The notes under the pieces were generated by a model. That model did no database searches. It saw only the letters and a list, made by a program, of their open reading frames with translations, and had not been told where the DNA came from. A stretch of DNA of 64,000 nt from Symbiodinium natans (lineage: Eukaryota; Sar; Dinophyceae; Suessiales; Symbiodiniaceae). The stretch is taken from assembly GCA_905221605.1 (NCBI GenBank), contig CAJNDS010000301.1:5001-69000 (forward strand). Direction: 5' to 3'. The position numbers and the translations under genes were made by a program. Of the stretch, positions 28,975 through 38,364 are shown piece by piece. Position 1 is the first letter of the stretch, and each line of letters begins with the position of its first letter.

Positions 28975-29109
28975 GCGGCGATCCGAAGCCAAAGGTGGAT
29001 GCTTTGACGTTTGTTCGCCTTCTGGCGCTCCTGCGGGAGAAGTTCTACGAGTCCGGGTTCCCCAGTCCTTGTTTCAGCTCTCCGATGTCCCAACAATAAT
29101 TACATATAA
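28975..29109 (+). CDS. Probable exon, unknown protein
   Basis: Frame reads PKPKVDALTFVRLLALLREK, then FYESGFPSP. Strong helical coding character. Followed at once by family C copy 1. Same strand as the gene at 31242. Confidence 0.5.
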
Positions 29110-29114
29110 TTACC

Positions 29115-29215
29115 TTGGGATGTTCCCCCTTATACTAGCAGCTTCTTAAAAGGGATTATAACAGGGAGGGTACAGTCCCTATGAAGGACTGTGAGTATCA
29201 GGTTGAACATCCCAA
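29115..29215. mobile_element. hAT-like MITE, family C, copy 1
   Basis: Ends TTGGGATGTTCCCCC and GAACATCCCAA are inverted. No clean target duplication in this copy. Confidence 0.75.
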
Positions 29216-29380
29216 CCAAAAAGCCCGAACGAAATCCCCAAACGAAGCCGTTTCCTCCTAGGCCACAGTCAGTAGCCGGAAAGTTCCAAATCTTGCCCTA
29301 AACCCTAGAAGCTAAACCCTAAGCAAAGGACATAGGAGAGCTACAGGAGCTATTCTTCTATATTCTTGGATTGGCTGTTC

Positions 29381-29424
29381 CCTAAACCCTAAACCCTAAA
29401 CCCTAAACCCTAAACCCTAAACCT
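29381..29424 (-). repeat. Interstitial telomeric array (CCCTAAA)
   Basis: Six units just upstream of the next coding island. Confidence 0.9.
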
Positions 29425-29466
29425 TAAAAAAATCAACAGACTTACTCCCTTCAAGGACGGGAGCAG

Positions 29467-29605
29467 GCGCAGACGCTCTGGAAGCCATGGGATTGAACAT
29501 CCGTGAAGCCGTTCGCTGCGTTGAGGTGGAGACGGGCATCCACTTGGGACGGGCGAAGAGCGTCAACCGCTTGAGGAGCCTGGCAATGAAAGTCCATCGC
29601 AAGCC
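29467..29605 (+). CDS. Probable exon, unknown protein
   Basis: Frame reads ADALEAMGLNIREAVRCVEV, then ETGIHLGRAKSVNRLRSLAM. Clearly coding-like, bounded by telomeric arrays on both sides. No family is recognised. Confidence 0.55.
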
Positions 29606-30139
29606 TAGAGTTGATTGGGGTTTGGGGTTTGGGGTTTAGGGTATAGGGTTTAATGTTGCACCCTGTTTAGTGTGGGGGCCCCCCCCCCCCCCCCCGAACA
29701 GTCGAGGCGTGGATGGGAGCCTGATTACACGACCCCCGGGGCTCATATGATTTTAATAGGGAGGAGTTTAGATAGGTTCAAAAGGGGCAGCGATGCCCGG
29801 TTATCTTTTTTAAAGGCGCGCCACGTGGAATTTTCTTACGGCGCCCGGACGATTTGTCTTTAAAGAGGGACTCCCAAACAGTCAGCATGTCCTGAATAAT
29901 TCGGCCAGTTTGTCTTTAAAGAGGGGGCCAATACTAAACCGGGTGCAACATTAGGGTTTAGGGTTTAGGGTTTAGGGGTAAGCCCTTCCCGTGCCCAAAA
30001 TATGACCATTGACGGTCCTTGTTTGCGGGTTTGCACTCCGAAGCGGTTGCAACCGTTTGTCCCACACGGCGCCTTCATGATTGGGGGATCTTGGGAGGTC
30101 GCGGCGGTTCAGAGTTTCGGGTTTAGGATGTTGTGCTTA

Positions 30140-30243
30140 CTACTAATTGCTTAAGAACCATCGAAAAAACATATTCCTCCTTGTTAAGGGCAATCTAAGG
30201 GATTGTTTTCTTGATTCTTTTGGGGCTCTTAAGCAAATAGTAG
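30140..30243. mobile_element. Introner-like element, family H, copy 3
   Basis: Inverted ends CTACTAATTGCTTAAGAACC and GGGGCTCTTAAGCAAATAGTAG (outer parts shown). Confidence 0.75.
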
Positions 30244-30336
30244 TTTTTAAGACATCCTCAGGAGGGTATGGGGGCTTTTTGAGTGGGTTCAGGCCATATC
30301 TACAGAGCCTGAGTTCAACAACCAAGGCTTCCATAG

Positions 30337-30374
30337 GGTTTAGGGTTTAGGGTTTAGGGTTTAGGGTTTAGGGT
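30337..30374 (+). repeat. Interstitial telomeric array (TTTAGGG)
   Basis: About five units. Confidence 0.85.
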
Positions 30375-30421
30375 TGGGTTGATTGCAGCTGGGGCTCTCC
30401 TCCTTTGGCTTAGGGTTGCTG

Positions 30422-30528
30422 TTGGGATCTTCCCCCTTAGACTAACAATTCTGAATAGGGAGTTCTAGTATATGATCGTACCCCCTATTGAAATCCATAT
30501 TGAGGGACTGTTAGTATAAGGGGGAAAA
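30422..30528. mobile_element. hAT-like MITE, family C, copy 2, with 8-bp target duplication
   Basis: Flanked by GGTTGCTG at 30414-30421 and 30529-30536. Left end TTGGGATCTTCCCCC; the right end is cut back to TAAGGGGGAAAA. It interrupts family M copy 2; copy 1 at 10268 is uninterrupted. Confidence 0.8.
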
Positions 30529-30650
30529 GGTTGCTGTGATATGGCGCAGAAGCTGTGAAGGCTGGGAGGCGGAGTAGCCTCAAAAAGTCTTTTCAAAGTG
30601 CGGAGGGCAGCTATGGTTGGTGGCTCGATTGTGGAGGACCATCCACTAAA
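30529..30650. repeat. Dispersed fragment, family M, copy 2
   Basis: Diverged copy of 10268-10390, sharing gctgtgatatggcgcagaag at the left. Confidence 0.6.
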
Positions 30651-30692
30651 CCCAAAACCCCAAAACCCTAAAAAAACTCTTGAGTTACCAGA

Positions 30693-30795
30693 GGGTTTTT
30701 GGGGCCCAGCGTGTGTTGCTGAGGAACGCCTTCCGACACCAAACTGCCAGAAGGCATGCTTTGGCGCCCAAGCGGGCCAACCAGTCTCCCGGCAG
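30693..30795 (+). CDS. Possible exon, unknown
   Basis: Two frames are open. The better reads RVFGAQRVLLRNAFRHQTAR. Followed by a CCCTAAA array. It may precede the exon at 31242. Confidence 0.35.
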
Positions 30796-30796
30796 C

Positions 30797-30846
30797 TACC
30801 CTAAACCCTAAACCCTAAACCCTAAACCCTAAACCCTAAACCCTAA
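30797..30846 (-). repeat. Interstitial telomeric array (CCCTAAA)
   Basis: Seven units. Confidence 0.9.
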
Positions 30847-31241
30847 ACTCTCACAACCTTGAATGTTGACCTTAAGCATCTTGGATCCTTAGTTCCTAAG
30901 AGCCTTCCTAACGAAGGTGTTCTGGGTCGTTCAGCCGAGCTCCCGGGGGCTTGTGGCCGAGGGGGTGTCAGGGTGTTGTGGATGCGCATTTAAGTCCGCA
31001 GCGGTTTGGGTATAAATTGTTATGCCCCAACATGTTGTCATCCCTAGTAGCACTGCTGTGGCTACTGTGTTGTGTGTGTTATTGTTGCTGGTATCGTTAT
31101 TGTTATGGTTATGGTTATTGATATGGTTATGGTTATTGTTATTGTTTATCGGTATTGTTTATTGTTTATTGTTTATTGTTATAGTTACGTTAGTTAAGGT
31201 TGTTGTTACTGCTATTGTTTTCTCAGTATGATCACTTGCAG

Positions 31242-32510
31242 AGCTTGACCGTGCCCGGGCATGTGCTTCAGGTGCTGCTGGATGTTAGCCCAGGGCAGGG
31301 GTTTACGTTGTGTTGTTTAGGGTTTAGGGTTTAGGGTTTAGGGTTTAGGGTTTAGGGTTTAGGGTTTAGGGTTTAGGATGTAGGGTTTCGGGTTTAGGGT
31401 TTAGGGTTTAGGAGGGTTTAGGGTTTGGGGGGCTCGGCAACTGTTGCCAACCAGGATCGCCAAGACCATCAACGACGCGTCGCCATGTACGGTGGAGGAG
31501 TTTCTGACGTTGGCCTCAGAGCTGTCAGGCAAGTCGAGTCCCAAACCCAAAACCCTAAACCCTAAACCCCAAACCCCAAACCCCAAACCCTAAACCCTAA
31601 ACCCTAAACCCTAAACCCTAACCCTAAGCACCCCCAGCCCTAAACACCATAAGCCCTAAACACCTCTTTTTCAGAACCTGGGAGTCGCCAGGCGTATCCC
31701 TCACGCGCGAAGAGCTGCTTGAGGATTATGCGGTGGCTAGGACCGGGAGTAGGCCCTGATTTCCTTTTTTTCCGGGTTGGGGTTCCTTAATAATCCCCTT
31801 AAAACCAAAAAGGGCACCCTTTCAATTCCTAGGTTGCTCCCGGGTCTAGGTGGAGAGCGGGCATGCGTTCGACGTCAGCTCCGAACTAGCGCTCGACCTC
31901 GGGCAATTCCTCCACACCCTGCATGTCTGCCTCTTCAAGATGCTTGGTAGCCCAGTGGTACACTTTACCCTTTTTTTGGTTCCAGGTTCCCTCACAAAGT
32001 AGCCAAGCCAAAAAAGGGTTTAGGGTTTAGGGTTTAGGGTTTAGGGTTTAGGGTTAGGGTTTAGGGTTTAGGGCTACCAAGGATGCGAGGCCCCCCGCGC
32101 CCCCGGCCGCTTGAGGAGGTGCGAGGCAACGTGCTTCGCGTGGCCCCGCTGTGCGGCGGCGTGCTCCTGAGGCTACACGAGCTGCTTGACCAGCCCCTCT
32201 CAGATCTCCCCGACACTTGGCAGCCCAGCGGTACCCTTGAGCTACCCTCTTTATCTCTGGGCTCTCTTATAGCGGAACCCACCAGAATAAAGGGTACTCT
32301 TCTAATAAGAGTATGTTGGGATGTTCCCCCTCATACTACGCAACAGTTACTAGCAGTCCGTAATAGGGATTTTTAGCACCTCCTACGATAACCCTGCTAG
32401 TCTAAGGAGGAACATCCCAAAGAGTATGGTTACTGGGCTGCTAAGGACATCGGCGCGATTGCTGGCGACGCGTTGTGCCGCTTGCAGTCACAAGTGGAAC
32501 CGGCGCCAGG
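31242..32510 (+). CDS. Unknown multi-exon gene with introner-built introns, six exons resolved
   Basis: Exons 31242-31294, 31455-31532, 31675-31732, 31850-31938, 32082-32211 and 32446 to about 32510 join in one open frame. Fragments: GHVLQVLLDVSPGIAKTIND; CTVEEFLTLASELSGKTWES; SLTREELLEDYAVESGHAFD; LDLGQFLHTLHVCLFKMRGP; LRVAPLCGGVLLRLHELLDQ; SDLPDIGAIAGDALCRLQSQ. The character is alpha-helical and the family is not recognised. Donors are GC, GT, GT, GA and GA in order, all with AG acceptors. The first two introns hold telomeric arrays of opposite orientation. The last three are introners whose removal, with one copy of a 4-bp duplication (GTGG, GATG, GACA), restores the frame exactly. The start and end of the gene are not found; islands at 28084-30795 and 33526-34545 may belong to it. 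Confidence 0.75.
31316..31415 (+). repeat. Interstitial telomeric array (TTTAGGG) in an intron
   Basis: About 12 units, some variant, within the GC-AG intron 31295-31454. Confidence 0.9.
31546..31626 (-). repeat. Interstitial telomeric array (CCCTAAA) in an intron
   Basis: Mixed CCCTAAA and CCCCAAA units within the GT-AG intron 31533-31674. Confidence 0.9.
31737..31849. mobile_element. Introner, family D, copy 3, with 4-bp target duplication
   Basis: Ends CTAGGACCGGGAG and CTCCCGGGTCTAG are inverted. GTGG flanks both sides (31733-31736, 31850-31853). The intron 31733-31849 takes its GT donor from the left duplicate and its AG from the element end. Uninterrupted target reads DYAVESGHAF. Confidence 0.88.
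31943..32081. mobile_element. Introner, family A, copy 1, with 4-bp target duplication and telomeric insert
   Basis: Ends CTTGGTAGCCC and GGGCTACCAAG are exactly inverted. GATG flanks both sides (31939-31942, 32082-32085). Donor is GA from the left duplicate. A TTTAGGG array (32017-32073) fills its right half. Uninterrupted target reads CLFKMRGPP. Confidence 0.9.
32216..32445. mobile_element. Introner, family A, copy 2, with 4-bp target duplication and nested MITE
   Basis: Ends CTTGGCAGCCC and GGGCTGCTAAG. GACA flanks both sides (32212-32215, 32446-32449). Donor GA. Uninterrupted target reads DLPDIGAIAG. A family C element is nested inside. Confidence 0.9.
32316..32420. mobile_element. hAT-like MITE, family C, copy 3, nested, 8-bp target duplication
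   Basis: AGAGTATG occurs at 32308-32315 and 32421-32428. Ends TTGGGATGTTCC and GGAACATCCCAA are exactly inverted. Removing it restores the right arm of the host family A element. Confidence 0.92.
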
Positions 32511-33054
32511 GCGCGCAAAAAAAAGAAGCCTTTCCACGGAGTTTGGGGCTGAACATGAGGTCTTCCTGTGGCTCCCAAAGCCCTATAGACATTCGTCAGC
32601 TTAGAAGCCCCTTAAAGATCAAGTGCCTAAGCCCTACCCAAGAATAGTGGACACATCGAGCCCCAGGGTTGGGTGTCCCTGAAGCACACGAATCGCCAAA
32701 CCCTATAAACCCCACAACCACGGTTTCACCGCGAAAGCGCGCACGAACATGTTCCGAATGCACTGCGCTGCAGCCCCAACAAAATTGACATGAGCATCCT
32801 GCAAGAACCCCACGTTTCGCAACAGCGCCCTCAACAATCGGCCTTGTATGTAAGCAGCCAAAACAAGCATTTCACCTAGGCGAAACGCTTACTTTGAACA
32901 AAAGTAGGGCACGGTTTCAACGGCGGCGGGACATTTAGGGAAGTGACCAAAGAATACTTAAACTCAACCTCACGACCCTCAAAACCTCTGTCGGGTGGGG
33001 CCCAGGGTGCTGAAGCACCTCATGCGCAAAGCCCCAAGGGTGTTGGGTTTGGGT

Positions 33055-33115
33055 TTAGGGTTTAGGGTGGAGGGTGGAGATGGGTGGAGGGTTGAGGGTT
33101 TAGGGTTTAGGGTTT
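33055..33115 (+). repeat. Degenerate telomeric array
   Basis: TTTAGGG mixed with GGGTGGA-type units. Confidence 0.7.
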
Positions 33116-33311
33116 AGTTTTTGCCGCACAAAAGGGATGTTTTCAAGCCCCCGATATGCGCGGCGTTGGGGGCTTCGGAAGGCACAGATGCTAAGGCAGC
33201 AGCCGCAAGGCGACAGCAGGCACAATGAGTATTCGGTGCAGGTGTAGCCAGAAAGAAGGGGAGAAGAATTCCGACAGCAGCAACAAGCCCAAGAAGACCC
33301 AGCTTTAATCA

Positions 33312-33365
33312 ACCCTAAACCCTAAACCCTAAACCGTAAACCCTAAACCCTAAACCCTAAACCCT
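33312..33365 (-). repeat. Interstitial telomeric array (CCCTAAA)
   Basis: Seven units, one CCGTAAA. Confidence 0.9.
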
Positions 33366-33525
33366 AATGATCGGAGAACGTGGGCAGGCGACGATGACGG
33401 CCGCCAGCCTACCGTTGAACAGGCATGTGGGTCAAGTTGGCACCTCTGTACATCTTCCCAGCGAACTCGGGCATCAGGGTGCCTTATTTCCCCCCCACAA
33501 CCCCCCCCCCATACTTCGCTTTCGG

Positions 33526-34545
33526 GGACTGACTGTAGAGGAGCGAGGTGCCTTGAGCACCATCCTGACCACCCCGGCAACGGCTTGTAGAGGCACAATT
33601 CGACGCTTTCCGTACCCGGGTATTTCAAGCCAGTGCTTGCGCACGATACTTGGTTTTAGTCAAGTGGTTCAAGCAACTGAGGGTCTCTGATTGCGTGAGC
33701 TAAGCCCCCCCCTACAGCCGAAGCTAGCAAAACCCTAGAAGCAAGGATTCTGGTGTCACTAGCTAAGCGAATTCGGCCTCACTTAGACAAAAGACCCATG
33801 ATAGGCTGGGCAGGTACTGCAAGCAAAAACGAATATACACACCATTTGTCCTCTCTGCGGTTGAGAGTTTAGGGTTTAGAGTTGAGGGATTCTTCAGTGG
33901 TGCCCTTCTTGCTGTTCTGGGTATAGCTTCGAAGGCAAAAGTCCTGATACTCAATCTTCTAGGACCCAATGTAGGCCCATATTCCCTTTTCTGAGGGTGT
34001 GGGTTCCCTTCTATAAGCCCCTTTAAACCCAAAAAGGGTGCCCTTTTTGTTCCTCGGTTACTCTTGGGTTTATTTTGTTGAGCAAGCCCGCCACTTCTTC
34101 CAACGCCAGGAAGGCATAAGAAGTCCCTGAGGCCTACCTACCCGCGACATTGCCCACCCTGGAACCCACAGCCTACTTTTTTCGGTGGCTTTATCTAAGA
34201 ATCCTACAAGGGTTAATATAACAAGAGCCTTCAAAATAATAGGTTCTTAAGGTAAGCCCTAAGCCCCAAACACCCACCCCCCCTGAGCCCGCAAACCCCT
34301 GAGGGTCACCGCCAACGCCGTGGCAGCCGCGCGTGAAAAGGGTGGACTGCAGGGTCTATCTGCCAGGCACACTGGGTTTAGGGTTTAGGGAGGGTTTAGG
34401 GTTTAGGGTTTGGGGTGTCCTAGGCTCCATTCCTTGTGCAGGGTAGCTGACATTCCTTCAAAATCAGCCCTACGTAGTAGCCAAAGAGCTTTGCAGACCT
34501 CACCGTAAAACTGGCCGATGAGGACTTTCGAGCTCAGTTACCGTT
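33526..34545 (+). CDS. Cluster of probable exons, unknown protein(s)
   Basis: Islands on one strand: 33526-33620 LTVEERGALSTILTTPATAC; about 33899-33957 GALLAVLGIASKAKVLILNL, running into a family D element; about 34077-34130 EQARHFFQRQEGIR just after that element; 34288-34362 RVTANAVAAAREKGGLQGLS, slightly PPR-like; about 34497-34545 DLTVKLADEDFRAQ after CTTTGCAG. Splice joins are not all resolved, so these may or may not form one gene with 31242-32510. Confidence 0.4.
33958..34075. mobile_element. Introner-like element, family D, copy 4
   Basis: Left CTAGGACCCAATGTAGGCCC, right GTTACTCTTGGGTTTA with the family core between. It separates two coding islands. Confidence 0.75.
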
Positions 34546-34699
34546 TTGGGATGTATTGATACATATATATATATATATACATACATATACCAAGCGGTGC
34601 ATTGCGGCATACTGCGGCCCCTTCGTGCTTCAGCTAGCCTATGCTAAGGGGCACAAACTGGTTACATAGCTGGGCCAAGTCGAGCAAGACAGGAACCCT

Positions 34700-34781
34700 C
34701 AGTTAAACCCTATAAACCCTGAACCCTGAACCCTGAACCCTAATCCCTAACCCCTAAACCCTACACCCTAAACCCTAAACC
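34700..34781 (-). repeat. Degenerate telomeric array with CCCTGAA units
   Basis: CCCTGAA, CCCTAAT, CCCTAAC and CCCTAAA units. A TA microsatellite (34562-34580) lies upstream. Confidence 0.8.
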
Positions 34782-35412
34782 TACCAATGTGTGATTGTGG
34801 AGGCCACCACTGCCGCTTCGCTCGGCTGACGCCATGCGAAGAAAAATTCTGCTCGAGCTTCACATCTCAGGAGGGCTTCGCGTTTCTGGGGAGTGTATCA
34901 ACTTTAGGCGCCACCGCCCCAGTGTCTAACACCCTAAATCTCAAACCTCCGTACTCGACTTTTGACGTTGGATGGCAAGTGCAGGCCCCAAAAGCTAGTA
35001 AGCGCAGTCCAGCAGCTGGCAGAACGCGCCGCTTCCAGCCAATCTACCGCAAAAACTAACCGTAGCACGCCGCAAGATCACCCATCCAGAGGACCCATCC
35101 AGAGGATCCCAGAGGACCCAACAAGAAGACACGAAACACGGGAAGCATCGTGAAGCCAAGCAAGCCACGCAGACACGCAGACCACGCGACGAACGTCTGC
35201 ATGACGAGTGCACACTTGGTTGGGTACGTGTGCCATGACCACGAAGGGCTCCGTGTAGATGATTTGCATGAACGTCTGGTCGGCCTCAAGTCATGAAATG
35301 TCATGAGTACTTGTCCGTGGCTACGGTGACGGTATTCCTGGCACTCTACAGCCATGCATAATGTATGCCATGAAAGAAAAACAAGGAAGAGAGAGAGAGA
35401 GAGAGAGATAGC
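34782..35412. other. No gene assigned
   Basis: Complex sequence with open frames on both strands (for example CDCGGHHCRFARLTPCEEKF on the plus strand, 34787) that I cannot support as exons. Four repeats of a CCCATCCAGAGGA-like unit near 35080-35110. Confidence 0.35.
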
Positions 35413-36037
35413 GACTGGAAGGAAGGAAGGAAGGAAGGGGAAGGGAAGGGGAAGGAAGGAAGGGGAAGGAAGGAAGGGGCAGGAAGGAAGGGGAAGGAAG
35501 GGGGGAAGGAAGGAAGGGGAAGGAAGGCACAGGGGGGAAGGGAAGGGGAAGAAGGGGAAGGAAGGAAGGGGAAGGAAGGGGAAGGAAGGGGAGGAAGGGG
35601 AAGGAAGGGGAAGGAAGGGGAAGGAAGGGGAGGAAGGGGACGGAAGGGAAGGAAGGAAGGGGAAGGAAGGGGAAGGAAGGGGAACGGAAGGGGAGGAAGG
35701 GGAAGGAAGGGGGGAAGGGAAGGAGGGAAGGAAGGGGAAGGAAGGGGAAGGAAGGGGAAGGAAGGGGAAGGAAGGGGAAGGAAGGGGAAGGAAGGGGAAG
35801 GAAGGGGAAGGAAGGGGAAGGAAGGGGAAGGAAGGGGAAGGAAGGGGAAGGAAGGGGAAGGAAGGGGAAGGAAGGGGAAGGAAGGGGAAGGAAGGGGAAG
35901 GAAGGGGAAGGAAGGGGAAGGAAGAGGAAGGAAGAGGAAGGAAGGAAGGAAGGAAGGAAGGAAGGAAGGAAGGAAGGAAGGAAGGAAGGAAGGAAGGAAG
36001 GAAGGACACAGAGAGAGAGAGAGAGAGACAGAGAGAG
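35413..36037 (+). repeat. Long purine tract, GGAA / GGGGAAGGAA repeats with GA ends
   Basis: About 600 bp of almost pure purine: GGAAGGAAGGGGAAGG units, a regular 10-bp block (GGAAGGAAGG-type, 35726-35925), a pure GGAA run (35935-36003) and GA dinucleotides on both sides (35389-35408, 36008-36037). All open frames through it are low-complexity artefacts. Confidence 0.95.
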
Positions 36038-36178
36038 CGGCCGTCGCGGCCGGGCATCCTCGGGGGCCCTCAGGCAGGCAGAAGAAGAACAAGAAAGACT
36101 GGTGAGGTCGGCCCCACATGACAGCTTGCGCAAAGCTGGAGGCTGGTCAGCCCTTTTCCACCAGCCTCACGCTGACTA

Positions 36179-36318
36179 CTTGGAGCTTCATAGTACTTAT
36201 TAACCCAATGAATACTGTACTTATACCCCAATTATAACCATACGGGGGCACTTAAGGGGCTTGTAAGTGGGTTGTCAGTACAGTCATACTTGGTTATTAA
36301 GTGCCATGAATATCCAAG
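36179..36318. mobile_element. Introner-like element, family B, copy 2, TA-flanked
   Basis: CTTGGAGCTTCATAGTAC to GTGCCATGAATATCCAAG, inverted ends, TA on each side. Confidence 0.8.
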
Positions 36319-37406
36319 TAGGGCCGGGGGGGGGGGCACCTGGCCCGGAACGGGTGGGGTTGGTACAGGAGCTGACGCACGCCCACATAATCCCGACTTG
36401 CCGGATAAGAATGGGAAGGGCTGTCCAACCTTCTAAGACCGCCGGCGCGGACACTTTTCAGCAATAGACTGCAACAGGCCTCAGAAGCATGAGGCGAAGC
36501 AGCAGGTCCCTTTTTTACCCTCGGCCCCCGTTTTCACCGGAGAGAGAGAGAGAGAGAGAGATTGATTGAGTAGGAGAAGATACCGTCTTGTCTCGATGAG
36601 CATTTGGTCCAAGCAAGGGTCGCGCACCGACGCAGCACGGCGACCTGGCTTTGTAATTCTGACTCAACAGATTTAAGCACCAGCCCGCCTGCCCAACACG
36701 CCCTGAGCCCTAAACCTGTATTTCCGCTACCCGACAGGACACTGCACCCTCTAGCTTTGCATCTGTTTGCATCACCCAAAATGCGCCCATCCAGAAGTGA
36801 GCTCGAACGCCAAGGATTCTGGTTCAACATGGGAAACCAAGACGAGCCGAAGACGCCCACGAACACGAGATCTGAGAGCAGGAGGCTGGAGGGGAGGGTA
36901 AAGACCCGAGGCCACAGGCAGGATATCAGTACCCAAAATGCCACCCTAAAATGCTACTTTTGTTGATGCGTTGCTTTGGGTTTTCAGTGCAATTTTTGTG
37001 CATAGTCGCGAAAGGCACGGGCGCTTGTGGCAGCTTTTATTTTCTTCTTCCACACTTTGTGCAGTACAAGTATGAAAAAAACAAAAACACCGTAAATACC
37101 AGTGTTTGGGCATGTTCGCCAAGGAGGCATGGACGCCTGTGACAGATTTTTCTTGTTCCACATCCTTCTGCAGTATAATGTGCAAAGAAAAGAGGCGACA
37201 GCACTACAAATACCAGTGTTTTGGGCATGGACGCAATATGACTGACGTTCGTATCCCCCCCCCCCCCCCCCGCCGCCAACCCCCCCCGGAACAGCGAAGA
37301 ACCGAAGGAAAGCCTAAAACAAGTCAGGGAAACTACCAGGCAAATTTCCGCGAGTTGGACAACTACCCTGCATGAACCCCCCTCCCTTCCGAACCCCCCT
37401 CCCTTC
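36319..37406. other. Weakly coding stretch
   Basis: A plus frame at 36604-36966 (PKMRPSRSELERQGFWFNMG and onward) and a minus frame over the same bases are both open; neither has a motif. Short repeats of aataccagtgttttgggcatg lie near 37100 and 37210. Poly-C runs at 37254-37270. Confidence 0.35.
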
Positions 37407-37536
37407 CGAACCCTAAACCCTAAACCCTAAACCCTAAACCCTAAACCCTAAACCCTAAACCCTAAACCCTAAACCCTAAACCCTAAACCCTAAACCCTAA
37501 ACCCTAAACCCTAAACCCTAAACCCTAAACCCTATA
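37407..37536 (-). repeat. Interstitial telomeric array (CCCTAAA), 18 units
   Basis: One of the longest perfect arrays in the window. Confidence 0.97.
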
Positions 37537-37639
37537 ACTTTACAAACCCCCTAAACCCTGATCAAAGGTCCATGTCGGCGTCTCAGCTCTTCGAGATGCA
37601 CCTCTGGCCGCATTGGAGCTAGGGTTAAGGGTTCAGGGT

Positions 37640-37716
37640 TTTGGGTTTTGGGTTTAGGGTTTAGGGTTTAGGGTTTAGGGATTAGGGTTTAGGGTTTAGG
37701 GTTTAGGGTTTAGGGC
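37640..37716 (+). repeat. Interstitial telomeric array (TTTAGGG)
   Basis: About ten units, 100 bp from the preceding array and in the opposite orientation; a short unique island lies between. Confidence 0.93.
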
Positions 37717-37744
37717 TGAGAGCCCGAGTTTTGGGGGATCCTCA

Positions 37745-37838
37745 AAGCCACCTGTAGCGCTGGGAGCCTGCGCCTGCGCAGTTTCTGGCAACATCAAAAG
37801 GAGTCTGGATGCACAAAAAGGGTGCGGGGTTTAGGAGT
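37745..37838 (+). CDS. Probable exon, unknown
   Basis: Frame reads ILKATCSAGSLRLRSFWQHQ between two telomeric arrays. Confidence 0.4.
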
Positions 37839-38003
37839 TACCCAAACCCTAAACCCAAAACCCAAAACCCTAAACCCTAAACCCGAAACCCTAGTCTCAG
37901 GGTTTGGGGTGTTTGGGGTTTAGGCGTTTGAGGGCTCGGAGTTGCTGCTCAAGGGCTCGGGGTTGAGCTGCTGTTGGCCATTAAGGCCTGTACCTAACTC
38001 CTA

Positions 38004-38143
38004 CTTGGAGGTTCAGGGTACTTATTAACCAATTATAACTGTGCTTATAACCCACTTATCAGCCCCTTAAGTGCCCTAGTATGGTTATAAGTACACCTAT
38101 GAGTACAGTTATAATTGGTTAACAAGTACCATGAACATCCAAG
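38004..38143. mobile_element. Introner-like element, family B, copy 3 (best copy)
   Basis: CTTGGAGGTTCAGGGTACTT to AAGTACCATGAACATCCAAG, nearly perfect inverted halves (ccaattataactgt against acagttataattgg), TA on each side. Directly followed by a partial family D element (GACCCAGAGAAGGCC). Confidence 0.9.
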
Positions 38144-38364
38144 TAGGACCCAGAGAAGGCCGCTCTTCCCGGTTTTAAGGGTTTAGGTTCCCTTAGAATC
38201 CCCTCCAAACTCACCCATTTTGATTCCCGCCTACAGGCTCCTATGATAACCTGTCGCACTCCTTGCTTCCCTCCGGGGGAGCCCACGTGACCTAACCTAA
38301 CCTCAATTTAGGGTTTAGGGTTTAGGGTTTAGGGGCTTAGGGGTTCAAGGTTTTGGGGCTCGGG

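Noticed and set aside
35321-36133. Three overlapping open frames of 250-330 codons with proline/serine/phenylalanine or lysine/glycine/glutamate repeats
   Set aside because: They are translations of the GGAA purine tract in different frames; a simple repeat without stop codons is not evidence of a gene.
36534-36966. Minus-strand 136-codon and plus-strand 120-codon frames over the same bases
   Set aside because: Both are open by chance in GC-balanced sequence; neither has splice-site or motif support, so neither is annotated as a gene.
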